This document shows positions 23,942-32,824 of a stretch of 41,220 nt of DNA, one piece after another. Every line of letters begins with the position of its first letter. Positions within the stretch are counted from its first letter, which is position 1. The notes under the pieces were generated by a model. It had not been told where the DNA came from and ran no database searches. It saw only the letters and a program-made list of their open reading frames with translations. Origin of the DNA: Erysipelotrichaceae bacterium (GTDB lineage: Bacteria > Bacillota_I > Bacilli_A > Erysipelotrichales > Erysipelotrichaceae); assembly GCA_017405675.1 (NCBI GenBank), contig JAFRAB010000020.1, positions 1 to 41,220 of the forward strand. Reading direction: 5' to 3'. The position numbers and the translations under genes were made by a program.

Positions 23942-24904
23942 ATGAAGAAATTTTTAGTTGTTTTATTATCTGTTCTTATGGTTTGCGCCATGGCAGCATG
24001 CGGCAAGCCAGCACCAAAGCCTTTGGCAGATGATACTCATGCAGCCTGGGTTGCTCATGGTCAGTATTTATTAGCTGACGGCACTCCAAACAGCTGGAAT
24101 GGCAAGGATACTGCTTTATATGAAGCATCTGCATTAAAGGCAATTGCTCTTGAAGATGTCAAGGGAATTAATGAAGCTCTGTATAACACTCTTTCCGGCA
24201 AGGAAATCAAATATCTGTATACTATCGATTTGATTTTAGGTGTAAATGATGCCGGTTGGACAACAAACGCTCTTATCGATGGCAAGCTTTACAGAGTTAA
24301 CGGTTCTAACGCATTCAAGATTGCTCAGTGCTCAGTAGACGCTGACGGCGACAACAAGGTATATGCTGAAGACCAGTGGATCTCTGACCCTAAGACAGCT
24401 CATGCTGAATCATTAACACCAGATACATTATTCATGCCTGTATGGCAGGAAGAAAACGATGAATATGGTTTCTCTTGGGCAAGCAACCCAGCATGCATTG
24501 GCGTTCCGGGTCTGTATACTCTGGTAATTGCTCAGTATACTTCAGTTTCATCTGCAACAACACCTGGTTATGGTATCGGCTTAGTACTGAAGGAAGCCAA
24601 AGACGGCCAGGGTCAGGAACTGATCGTTGAATTCGTTCCTGCAGATCATGCTTTCGGTGTAGTTGGTTCATTCAATAACTGGGGCGAAACTCCAGACGTT
24701 GAAATGACAGCTGGTGAAAACAATACTTGGACTGCTGAAGTTGAATTACCTGCAGGCGCTGAATTCAAGGTACGTGCCGATGGCGCATGGGATAACAACT
24801 GGGGCACAGCTGATGGCGGAAACTTAGTTGCTGAAGCAGCTGGTACATATGTAGTTACCATTACATTCGGCGATGAAGTTACAGTTACGGCTACTGCAAA
24901 ATAA
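23942..24904 (+). CDS. starch-binding surface lipoprotein
   Basis: A 320-residue lipoprotein with signal peptide ending MAAC (Cys20). The C-terminal domain (about 225-318) is a starch-binding-type immunoglobulin-like beta domain: HAFGVVGSFNNWGETPDVEM, WTAEVELPAGAEFKVRADG, WDNNWGTADGGN. Tryptophans at such positions bind alpha-glucans in SusE/AMPK-type modules. The N-terminal part (about 25-210) is not recognised, though it is rich in Trp and Tyr. It is the first gene of the locus, followed by a hairpin and then the amylase gene, so it probably holds starch on the cell surface for the enzymes. Codon use (TTA, CCA) suggests strong expression. An AGGAG ribosome site precedes ATG 23942. Confidence 0.8.
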   Translation: MKKFLVVLLSVLMVCAMAACGKPAPKPLADDTHAAWVAHGQYLLADGTPNSWNGKDTALYEASALKAIALEDVKGINEALYNTLSGKEIKYLYTIDLILGVNDAGWTTNALIDGKLYRVNGSNAFKIAQCSVDADGDNKVYAEDQWISDPKTAHAESLTPDTLFMPVWQEENDEYGFSWASNPACIGVPGLYTLVIAQYTSVSSATTPGYGIGLVLKEAKDGQGQELIVEFVPADHAFGVVGSFNNWGETPDVEMTAGENNTWTAEVELPAGAEFKVRADGAWDNNWGTADGGNLVAEAAGTYVVTITFGDEVTVTATAK

Positions 24905-24932
24905 TTATCAATAATAAAACACAAAAATGCAG

Positions 24933-24954
24933 GGAGCTTCAGTAATGAAGCTCC
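24933..24954 (+). terminator. intercistronic hairpin after the starch-binding gene
   Basis: A nine-bp stem GGAGCTTCA/TGAAGCTCC with a GTAA loop is followed by a poor T tract (TTGTTCC). Probably a partial terminator or mRNA stabiliser that gives more of the binding lipoprotein than of the enzymes downstream. Confidence 0.65.
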
Positions 24955-24999
24955 TTGTTCCATTAATCCGCAATTGGTTTTCCAAAAGGAGACTGAATT

Positions 25000-27003
25000 A
25001 TGAAAAAAATAATATGTTTACTGCTGTCAGTACTGTTTATCTTATCATTTACAGGCTGTAAAGACGGAGGTGGTAAGGAACCGAAAGTTCCTACCTATGA
25101 TGATTTCGTAGACAATTACCACGACAAGCTGCCTGATAACGCTGAAGACGGACTGACTCTGCACGCATTCTGCTGGACCTATAATCAGGTTAAGGATAAC
25201 CTGGAAGGCATTGCCAATGCAGGATTCAAGAATGTCCTGCTGATGCCGGTACAGCAGCCAAAAAGCGGCGGTTCTGCCTGGTGGGCTTTCTACCAGCCGC
25301 TGAGTTTTTCAATTGGCGATAAATCAGCTCTCGGCACTAAACAGGATCTTATCGATCTGTGCAAAGAAGCTGATAAATATAATATCTGCATTCTGGCTGA
25401 CGTTGTTGTCAACCACATGGCTACAACTGATGATGAAGGCAAGGAACCTGACGGGACCCCGACAGTACTGCCGGCAGTTGCCGATTACGAACCGGTTCTC
25501 TATGCCAACCGCAATGAAGATACTGATGGCAACGGTGTAACATTCCATCACAATAGAAATGCCAACGGTTCCGGTGCTGAGACACAGTATTATCCATACG
25601 GCAATCTGCCTGACCTGAATACAGCTAATCCATATGTTCAGGGCAGGGTACTTGCTTTGCTGGAGGAATGCATAGATGTCGGTATCGACGGTTTCCGTTT
25701 TGATGCTGCCAAGCATGTGGAAACATCAGGAGACCCTGACTATGCCAGTGATTTCTGGGAAACTACCGTAGGAGTTGCCAAACAGTATTACAAACTGAAA
25801 ACCGGAAAGAATCTGTATGTATACGGGGAGATCCTTAATTCTCCGGCCAACAGACCTCTTTCACTTTATACAGATATGATGCGTATAACTGATGACGGTT
25901 TCGTGGCTCAGTACAAGTCATGTGTATCCAAGAAGGATGCAACAATGATCCTTAATGCCGTACTGAAGGACTCTGATCCATCCAAACTGATTGCCTGGGT
26001 AGAGAGCCATGATGAGTATGTCAGTTCCAACACTCACTATACTGATGCCCGTATTGCCAAATACTGGTCAGTAGTAGCTGGCAAGAAAGATCTGGGCGGC
26101 TTATATCTGGCTCGTCCGACTGCTGAACTTACAGTTGGCAAGATCGGTTCATATGCGTTTGAAAGTGAACAGGTGGCCATAGCCAACCGTTTCCGCAATC
26201 GTTTCTATGCAGCCGAATCCTATGAATCAGCAGAAGGCGAACTGTACGTTAACGAAAAGATCCTGCCACTGGATCAGGGAGCACTGATCGTCAATGTTGG
26301 CGAGATTAATACCGGAAAAACAGTTGAAGTCAAGGTTCCTCATCTTGATAACGGTAATTACTATGACGCCCTGACCGGCTATAAGGTGGTTGTATCTAAC
26401 CATGTAGCGTATGTAAGATTTGATGCCAACGGTGTGTCTGTAATTACCAGAACCAAGGATATTCATCCGCAGCTGACGGTTTCTGACAGAGACTGCACTT
26501 TCAGTGATGACATGGAAGTAGTACTGACAGCTCAGAACTTTGATGAAGGCTACTACTGGTTCAATAACAATACCGCTGAAAGAACGGAAATGAAGATCAG
26601 TAACCACGTCTTCCTGGCTGATCATGTCGAAGACGGCAAGGTTGATCTGCATGTATATCTGAAAAAAGGCGTCAATGAGCTTGAGCAGTGTTACTCATAC
26701 ACCAAGGTTGAAGTTTCATCTGACAAATTCAATGTAATAAATCTCAACCCTAGTTATCTGAATGGTGATTATGAACTCTATATCTGGAGCTGGTCACCAG
26801 GCAGATGGAGCAAGGATTACGAAATAAAGGACGGTATCATGTATGTTGATACCGAAGGAATGACTGGATTCCTGCTGGCCATATTTGAAAAGGGCTATGA
26901 GGTTACCGATACCACGCAATGGGATTCCAATGTCATTAAGCAGTCATACGACATCAAGGGTGACGTACTGCTGCAGGGATATGCTGACATGTCAGGATTC
27001 TGA
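25000..27003 (+). CDS. lipid-anchored GH13 alpha-amylase
   Basis: A 667-residue lipoprotein (lipobox SFTGC, Cys20) with a glycoside hydrolase family 13 barrel. Conserved regions: ILADVVVNH (Asp134, His139), GFRFDAAKH with nucleophile Asp235, YGEIL with acid/base Glu277, and ESHDEY with His337-Asp338. It should cut alpha-1,4 bonds of starch outside the cell, at the surface. The region after about residue 400 gives the barrel's C-domain, and a further two beta modules reach to 667 (WSWSPGRWSKDYEI, residues 590-605 or so), probably binding glucan. Ribosome site AAAAGGAG ahead of ATG 25000. The stop is 14 bases before the pullulanase start. Confidence 0.9.
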   Translation: MKKIICLLLSVLFILSFTGCKDGGGKEPKVPTYDDFVDNYHDKLPDNAEDGLTLHAFCWTYNQVKDNLEGIANAGFKNVLLMPVQQPKSGGSAWWAFYQPLSFSIGDKSALGTKQDLIDLCKEADKYNICILADVVVNHMATTDDEGKEPDGTPTVLPAVADYEPVLYANRNEDTDGNGVTFHHNRNANGSGAETQYYPYGNLPDLNTANPYVQGRVLALLEECIDVGIDGFRFDAAKHVETSGDPDYASDFWETTVGVAKQYYKLKTGKNLYVYGEILNSPANRPLSLYTDMMRITDDGFVAQYKSCVSKKDATMILNAVLKDSDPSKLIAWVESHDEYVSSNTHYTDARIAKYWSVVAGKKDLGGLYLARPTAELTVGKIGSYAFESEQVAIANRFRNRFYAAESYESAEGELYVNEKILPLDQGALIVNVGEINTGKTVEVKVPHLDNGNYYDALTGYKVVVSNHVAYVRFDANGVSVITRTKDIHPQLTVSDRDCTFSDDMEVVLTAQNFDEGYYWFNNNTAERTEMKISNHVFLADHVEDGKVDLHVYLKKGVNELEQCYSYTKVEVSSDKFNVINLNPSYLNGDYELYIWSWSPGRWSKDYEIKDGIMYVDTEGMTGFLLAIFEKGYEVTDTTQWDSNVIKQSYDIKGDVLLQGYADMSGF

Positions 27004-27017
27004 TGAAGGAGAAGACT

Positions 27018-29774
27018 ATGAAAAAGTCAATTAAGCTTATTCTGATACTGTTTCTGTTGCTGTCAAATGTCCTTACTGGCTGCAAGCCTGATGAAGGACC
27101 GGATGACAAGCCGATCGCTCTGGAGCCGGCCGGTAATGTTATCGACCGGTATAAGAAAGATGATACTGATTACAGCAGCAAACCTGCTGAAAAGACCAGG
27201 ATTGTCCGTCTGCATTACCGCCGTAATGATGATAATGCCAATGACAGAGCCAGCTACCAGCCATGGAATGTATGGGCCTGGGATATGACAAATGGCGGCA
27301 ATGGAGCAGCATATGATTTCACCGGCTATGATGATTATGGTGTCTATGCTGATCTGGATCTTGCCGTAATAGGAGAAGGAAAGGATGTGGACCTGCTGGG
27401 GTTCATTGTCAGAACCGATAACTGGTCCAAGGACCCGGATGGTGACAGATCAATTGAAGTTGCACCTGAAAGCAATGGCGGTGTTCAGAATGTCTATGTC
27501 CGCACCATGGAATCCACGATCTTTGATACTCAGGAAAATGCCTGCAAGTCGATAATAAGCTATGCAATGCTCCGTAACAGCACTACGATAAGCGCTTATT
27601 TCAAGCCGATCAGGAATGATTTCAAGGCTTATCTGCCGCGCTTTACCGTTACGATAAACGGAGAAAAGTACAAAGACATTACCATGGATGAGTATGATCC
27701 GTCTCTTAACATGGCAAATCTGAATCTTAAAAAGGAAATAGGTATTACAGATGTTGTCACGGTAAGCTACCGCTTCGACAAAAGCTGGATCAATGAGGTT
27801 GAATTAATGCTGACAAATTATTACGATACGGAAGAGTTCAATGAAAAATATGCCTATGACGGAAATGATCTGGGTGTGACTTTTGACAATGAGGAAAATC
27901 CTTCCGCAACGACATTCAAGGTCTGGGCACCTACCAGTACTGCGATGATACTGAATATTTACAAGACAGGTGATTATGAAAAGGATAAGACACCTGAAAA
28001 CACATATACCATGACGATGGGAGATAAGGGTGTTTACAGCTATACCGTCAATGAAGATCTTGACGGCAAATACTACACCTATACCGTAACCAACAGCAAG
28101 GGTACCAATGAAGTTGTTGACCCTTATGCCAAGAGCGCCGGTATTAACGGACGCCGCGGCATGGTCGTCAATTTCACCAGACTGAATAAAACACTTGATG
28201 GCTGGAACGGTGATGTCCGTCCGTTTGAAGGCAATAACGTGGATGCTTCCATTTATGAGATCCATGTCAGAGACATGTCCATAAGCCCGACCAGCGGTGT
28301 AAGTGAAAACAACCGCGGCCGTTTCCTGGGTCTGGCTGAAACAGGTACGACCTATACTGAAAACGGCATGACTGTTTCCACGGCACTTGATCATATCAAA
28401 GAACTGGGAATCTCCCATGTACAGATCCAGCCATTCTATGATTACAGTTCAGTGGACGAAAGAACCAGCGGTACCGTAATGAGCGACACAAATTATAACT
28501 GGGGCTATGACCCTCTGAACTACAATGTTCTGGAAGGCAGTTACTCTACTGATCCTTATGACGGCTACAACCGCATTAAGGAATTCAAGCAGATGGTAAT
28601 GGCTATGCATAAAGCCGGCATTTCCATCAACATGGACGTTGTATACAATCACACCAGCAGTTCGGAGAATTCCAATTTCAATCTGCTGGTACCATATTAC
28701 TACTACCGTACAAAGGCTAACGGAACATTCTATAATGGTTCAGGCTGCGGCAATGAAGTAGCTTCTGACCGTTACATGGTAAACAAGTTCATTCGTGAAT
28801 CATGCCGGTTCTGGATCGATGAATACCATCTGTCAGGCTTCCGTTTCGACTTAATGGGACTGCTTGACAATCAGACCATGATCGATGTCTACAATGACTG
28901 CAAGGCTATATATCCGCAGATAATGGTATATGGCGAACCTTGGACCGGCGGAGCTACCAAGCTTAAAGCAGGAACAAGTGAGACCAAGCTGAAGGAACAG
29001 ACAACTGTTCAGGCTTCACTGGGACAGTCCTTCTTCTCCGGTTCAGATGTTCTTGTCGGAGCATTCAATGATGTCATCCGCAATGCCGTAAGAGGCGAGA
29101 ACAATCCGGCTAAGGGCTATGTTCAGGGTGACACTTCAATGACATCCGTTATTACTCTGGGTATCCGGGGACAGTTCTCCAAGGATACGGTTCAGGGTGC
29201 CAATATCAATCCGAATCTGGTACTTAACTATGTAGCTTGTCATGACAACTATACGCTGTATGACCAGCTGGTTCAGACAATGAACGCTGACAGACTGCCG
29301 CAGGCCTATACGCAGGCTGATTCCATCATTTTCCTGGCAGAAGGAGTACCTTTCATTCAGGAAGGTGAGGATTTCATGAGAAGCAAGCGTTATGCTGATA
29401 CCGGCAAATATGAGGGCAACTCCTATAATGTCGGCGATTCGATCAATGTCATGGATTACTCACTGAAGATCAGACATCATGACATTTACGAAAAGACCAG
29501 AGAAATGATCGCTTTCCGTAATAATAACGAAGCCTTCAGACTGGCCAGCCGTGATGAAATAAATAACAGACTGGAAGTCATAACAGCCAAGGGCGGTAAC
29601 ATTGAATACAATGTTGATTCCTACAAGGTAATTCATTCTGTTACCGGCACCAGCGTAGAACTTGACGGTACATATCAGATCGTTTATTCCAATGTCAGAA
29701 GTTCATATGGAACAGTCTCCGGATCTGTTTCCGTAGCGACTAATGAGTCTGTGGTACTGAAGAAGGTCAGTTAA
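27018..29774 (+). CDS. pulA: lipid-anchored type I pullulanase
   Basis: A 918-residue surface lipoprotein (lipobox VLTGC, Cys22) that cuts alpha-1,6 branches of starch and pullulan. Order: N-terminal pullulanase-associated CBM41-like domain (about 45-160, with WNVWAWDMTNGG), a linking beta domain, a CBM48 (about 280-370, FKVWAPTSTAM), then the GH13 barrel. The pullulanase signature YNWGYDP is at 493-499; catalytic residues are Asp611 in GFRFDLMG, Glu640 in YGEPW and Asp743 in CHDN. I chose ATG 27018 because AAGGAGAAG lies just upstream; an ATG at 27003 overlaps the previous stop but precedes that site. It partners the amylase in surface starch breakdown. Confidence 0.93.
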   Translation: MKKSIKLILILFLLLSNVLTGCKPDEGPDDKPIALEPAGNVIDRYKKDDTDYSSKPAEKTRIVRLHYRRNDDNANDRASYQPWNVWAWDMTNGGNGAAYDFTGYDDYGVYADLDLAVIGEGKDVDLLGFIVRTDNWSKDPDGDRSIEVAPESNGGVQNVYVRTMESTIFDTQENACKSIISYAMLRNSTTISAYFKPIRNDFKAYLPRFTVTINGEKYKDITMDEYDPSLNMANLNLKKEIGITDVVTVSYRFDKSWINEVELMLTNYYDTEEFNEKYAYDGNDLGVTFDNEENPSATTFKVWAPTSTAMILNIYKTGDYEKDKTPENTYTMTMGDKGVYSYTVNEDLDGKYYTYTVTNSKGTNEVVDPYAKSAGINGRRGMVVNFTRLNKTLDGWNGDVRPFEGNNVDASIYEIHVRDMSISPTSGVSENNRGRFLGLAETGTTYTENGMTVSTALDHIKELGISHVQIQPFYDYSSVDERTSGTVMSDTNYNWGYDPLNYNVLEGSYSTDPYDGYNRIKEFKQMVMAMHKAGISINMDVVYNHTSSSENSNFNLLVPYYYYRTKANGTFYNGSGCGNEVASDRYMVNKFIRESCRFWIDEYHLSGFRFDLMGLLDNQTMIDVYNDCKAIYPQIMVYGEPWTGGATKLKAGTSETKLKEQTTVQASLGQSFFSGSDVLVGAFNDVIRNAVRGENNPAKGYVQGDTSMTSVITLGIRGQFSKDTVQGANINPNLVLNYVACHDNYTLYDQLVQTMNADRLPQAYTQADSIIFLAEGVPFIQEGEDFMRSKRYADTGKYEGNSYNVGDSINVMDYSLKIRHHDIYEKTREMIAFRNNNEAFRLASRDEINNRLEVITAKGGNIEYNVDSYKVIHSVTGTSVELDGTYQIVYSNVRSSYGTVSGSVSVATNESVVLKKVS

Positions 29775-30188
29775 ATGTTCAGACACGGAGAAATAAGCAC
29801 TGAAATTGAAAAGGGTCCGTTCTGGTTTACAGTATTTGTGCTGGTAGGCGGTATAACCGCAGCCTTTGCAATACTGCATTTTGCCGGAACAGGAGCGATG
29901 AATATCGTGATGGCTGCCTTCCTGGGAATAATGTCCCTGGCAGCGGCAGCCGTCCTGTTCGCCCTGATTTCGGACCGTACCTATATCGATAATGGTGTAC
30001 TGTATATGAGCTATCTGTTCAAGCGCAGCAGTATCCCGTTAAAGGAAATAGGGCAGGTCAGTTTCAAGGATGACGTATATACCGTATACGACAGAAAAAA
30101 GAAGAAAATCGGTACGATTAATGCTCTGGCAACAGGGATTGACCGCATTACTTCTGAACTGAACCGAAACAGAGTAAATTTTGTGTGA
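29775..30188 (+). CDS. small membrane protein with PH-like domain
   Basis: A 137-residue protein with two hydrophobic segments (about 18-37 and 43-66) followed by a beta-rich region (DRTYIDNGVLYMSYLFKRSSIPLKEIGQVSFKD...) that resembles the bacterial PH-like domain of YdbT/YdbS type proteins. It starts at the base after the pullulanase stop and ends where the next promoter and operator begin. No enzyme motif is visible. Because it is coupled to the pullulanase gene it is probably co-expressed with the starch system, but the role is unknown. Confidence 0.65.
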   Translation: MFRHGEISTEIEKGPFWFTVFVLVGGITAAFAILHFAGTGAMNIVMAAFLGIMSLAAAAVLFALISDRTYIDNGVLYMSYLFKRSSIPLKEIGQVSFKDDVYTVYDRKKKKIGTINALATGIDRITSELNRNRVNFV

Positions 30189-30223
30189 AAACCTTTTCAC
30201 AAAACACTGAAAAGGTCTATAAT
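30184..30223 (+). promoter_or_regulatory. promoter with overlapping operator repeats ahead of the MsmK-like gene
   Basis: TTCACA (30196-30201) and TATAAT (30218-30223) are 16 bases apart. A perfect inverted repeat TGTGAAAACCTTTTCACA (30184-30201) covers the -35. A second repeat, ACCTTTTCA (30191-30199) with TGAAAAGGT (30208-30216), shares its right half with the first. The core TGAAAACCTTTTCA differs from the cre pattern only at the central CG. A LacI-type repressor or CcpA could bind here. Confidence 0.6.
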
Positions 30224-30269
30224 AAATTTATAATTAAACCAAAAAACAATATTAGGATAGGAGGAAAAA

Positions 30270-32156
30270 ATGGCAAATTTAAAGCTTTCCCATATTTATA
30301 AGGTCTATGATAATGGGCATAAAGCGGTAAATGATTTTTCCATTGACATTGCGGACCAGGAGTTCATTGTTTTCGTTGGTCCTTCTGGCTGTGGTAAATC
30401 AACAACCTTACGTATGATTGCCGGTCTCGAAACTATTACAGCAGGTGACCTGTTTATCGGAGATACTCTGGTAAACGACATGGAACCAAAAGACCGCGAT
30501 ATCGCAATGGTATTCCAGAGTTATGCGCTGTATCCTCATATGACTGTTTATGAAAATATGGCTTTCGGGTTAAGAAACCGTAAGATGCCCGAAGAAGAAA
30601 TCAAACAGCGTGTTCTGAAGGCTGCCAAGATGCTGGATATTGAAGAATATCTGGACCGTCAGCCAAAAGCTATGTCAGGTGGTCAGAGACAGCGTGTTGC
30701 CTTAGGCCGTGCGCTGGTCCGTGATCCAAAGGTCTTCCTGCTTGACGAGCCGCTGTCAAACCTGGACGCCAAGCTGCGTTCAGCAATGCGTACGGAAATT
30801 ACCGCACTGCATAAGAGTCTGAAGACCACATTCATTTATGTTACACATGACCAGGTAGAAGCCATGACCATGGGTACCCGTATCGTAGTAATGAAACTGG
30901 GCTATGTTCAGCAGATCGATACGCCAATGAATCTTTACAACGAACCTTATAATAAATTCGTTGCCGGATTCATCGGTTCACCGCAGATGAACTTCTTTGA
31001 TGTAACCCTGAAGAGAAACGGTGATACGGTTACTATTAAGTTCGCTACCGGCGATGAAGTAACAGTACCTTATGAAAAGGTATGTAAGATCCATGAAGAC
31101 TATCTCAATGGTGACAAGACCGTAACCTTCGGTATCCGTCCTGAACACATTTCAGTGAACAAGGAAGGAAAAGGCATGAGACTTATCGTAACTAACGTTG
31201 AACGTCTGGGTAACGAGACAATCGTTTACGGTAAGCTGGGTGACCACCTTGAAGAATTCACCTTAAAGGATGAAGGCAAGAACATCATCATCAAGGTCGT
31301 TGACAGAGATGACATCGAAGTTGATGAAGTTGTCTGGGCTGAACCTAATCCGGAAAAAGTACATTTCTTCGATGCCGATACCGAAGTTACGCTGATGAAT
31401 AAGATACCGACAGTCAATACTGTTCACTGCCATAATAAGGGCGGCAAGATGGCACTTCTGCATAAGGAAGTTGCTATGCCTGAGGCCTTTGGCGATGTTC
31501 TGAAGGGTGCTGATGAATTCGCATTAGGCATTCCGCCATATGCAATCGTAGAAGGCAATGACTTCGAATTAAAGGTATCACGTATTGATAAAGTAGATAA
31601 TCAGAATCTGGCTTATCTGGAAAACGATGACAGCTATCTGTTTGCCCTCGTCGATGATAAAGTCAAAGAAGGTGACATGTATCACTTTGCCATTGCCAAT
31701 CAGAAGGTCAATGTAATAAAGGATGGCGCTGAAGTTCTGAAGGCTGTTAAGGCTGAAGAAGTACTGCCTGGTACATTCTCCAAGACAGAAGTCAAGGAAA
31801 ACGGCGACCGTGTTCTGCATTTCTTCTATAACATTGGTGAATACACTATTGAAACTGCACCTGAAAATGGTTATAAGATCAATTCAATCGATGGTAATAA
31901 CTGTTACAAGTACACTTACAACTATGCGATTGACCGCGAAAACATCCGTGTCGTTTCTGAAAATGAACCGGGTTTACCGGCTGTTGTAAAGGGTTATCTC
32001 AACTACGGCAACATCCGCTTTGCCCAGGTTGAAGCGGCTGGCGTACCTATGCTGATCCATGTTGATGAAAAGTTCGATAAGAAGAACGTCAGACTGGCAT
32101 TCGACAGCAAGGATGTAGGCGTCTACTCAACCAGAATTGACATGAAGCTGTGTTAG
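30270..32156 (+). CDS. msmK: MsmK/UgpC-like sugar ABC ATPase with extended C-terminus
   Basis: ATPase that powers sugar ABC importers. The ABC domain has Walker A GPSGCGKST (37-45), signature MSGGQRQRVALGRAL, Walker B VFLLDEP and the switch THDQVEAMTM. A TOBE-type regulatory domain follows (about 240-375, with GIRPEHI at 288-294). Typical members stop near 370-380 residues; this one has 628. The extra 250 residues contain a second segment that parallels the TOBE: GIPPYAI at 420-426 aligns with GIRPEHI, followed by similar strands, then a further beta-rich part to residue 628. A GGAGG ribosome site precedes ATG 30270. MalF and MalG genes lie downstream, and the promoter is separate from that of the amylase genes. 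Confidence 0.93.
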   Translation: MANLKLSHIYKVYDNGHKAVNDFSIDIADQEFIVFVGPSGCGKSTTLRMIAGLETITAGDLFIGDTLVNDMEPKDRDIAMVFQSYALYPHMTVYENMAFGLRNRKMPEEEIKQRVLKAAKMLDIEEYLDRQPKAMSGGQRQRVALGRALVRDPKVFLLDEPLSNLDAKLRSAMRTEITALHKSLKTTFIYVTHDQVEAMTMGTRIVVMKLGYVQQIDTPMNLYNEPYNKFVAGFIGSPQMNFFDVTLKRNGDTVTIKFATGDEVTVPYEKVCKIHEDYLNGDKTVTFGIRPEHISVNKEGKGMRLIVTNVERLGNETIVYGKLGDHLEEFTLKDEGKNIIIKVVDRDDIEVDEVVWAEPNPEKVHFFDADTEVTLMNKIPTVNTVHCHNKGGKMALLHKEVAMPEAFGDVLKGADEFALGIPPYAIVEGNDFELKVSRIDKVDNQNLAYLENDDSYLFALVDDKVKEGDMYHFAIANQKVNVIKDGAEVLKAVKAEEVLPGTFSKTEVKENGDRVLHFFYNIGEYTIETAPENGYKINSIDGNNCYKYTYNYAIDRENIRVVSENEPGLPAVVKGYLNYGNIRFAQVEAAGVPMLIHVDEKFDKKNVRLAFDSKDVGVYSTRIDMKLC

Positions 32157-32157
32157 T

Positions 32158-32805
32158 ATGAAGGTTGAGAGTAAAGGTTATTCCCGGGATATAGAACCTA
32201 ACTCCAGACCAATGCTGGTCAAGAGAATGATCTCAACGGGGTTTGATACAGTATCTCTGCTGATGGTGTTCCTGCTTCTGACCTATCTGATCATGCAGAC
32301 ACCTTTAGCGGCTACGTACAACCGGCATGCTGAGAACTGCAGGGCTATTGAAAGGGAAGCCGTTACCATGGCAGGCAATGATCTGGAAGCTGTCAGGGAG
32401 CTGTTAAGAGCCAATGACTACTACAGAGACGAACTGTTTGCCGCCAATCTTCATTCCTATCTGCTGAAGATGCTGGCAGGCTTCATCGGGGAAGGGATCC
32501 TGTTTCTGTTAATACCTCTGGTCAGAAAAGACAGAGCCACCATTGGCAGAGCACTTACAGGAATCGTCCTGTTCTCCCGCAGCCGTCAGACGGAAGCCAC
32601 ATGGCATCAGGTCTTAAGCAGGTTCATATTCATATTCGTTATGGAAAGCATCACGCCTTATCTGTGGACCGGAATATATACATTCATACTGGTTCCAATT
32701 CTCAGATTAATAGTTGTAATGCTTAATAAAAACAGAAAAACGTTATGTGACTACATCACGTTTACAGACTTAATTGAAAAAGTATCATATAGTTCAATTC
32801 ATTAA
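32158..32805 (+). CDS. RDD-family-like membrane protein
   Basis: A 215-residue membrane protein that starts one base after the stop of the ATPase gene. The pattern fits the RDD family: an early Arg/Asp segment (VKRMISTGFDTVSLLMVF), a middle TIGRALTGIV-type segment, and a C-terminal NRKTLCDYITFTDLIE segment with the late Asp. Hydrophobic stretches lie near residues 30-47, 105-125 and 155-190. A large polar insert (about 52-95) sits between the first two. RDD proteins are often of unknown function; some act in Na+ or proton exchange. Its place within a sugar transport operon gives no direct clue. Confidence 0.6.
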   Translation: MKVESKGYSRDIEPNSRPMLVKRMISTGFDTVSLLMVFLLLTYLIMQTPLAATYNRHAENCRAIEREAVTMAGNDLEAVRELLRANDYYRDELFAANLHSYLLKMLAGFIGEGILFLLIPLVRKDRATIGRALTGIVLFSRSRQTEATWHQVLSRFIFIFVMESITPYLWTGIYTFILVPILRLIVVMLNKNRKTLCDYITFTDLIEKVSYSSIH

Positions 32806-32824
32806 TAATATGGAGGATTCAATG

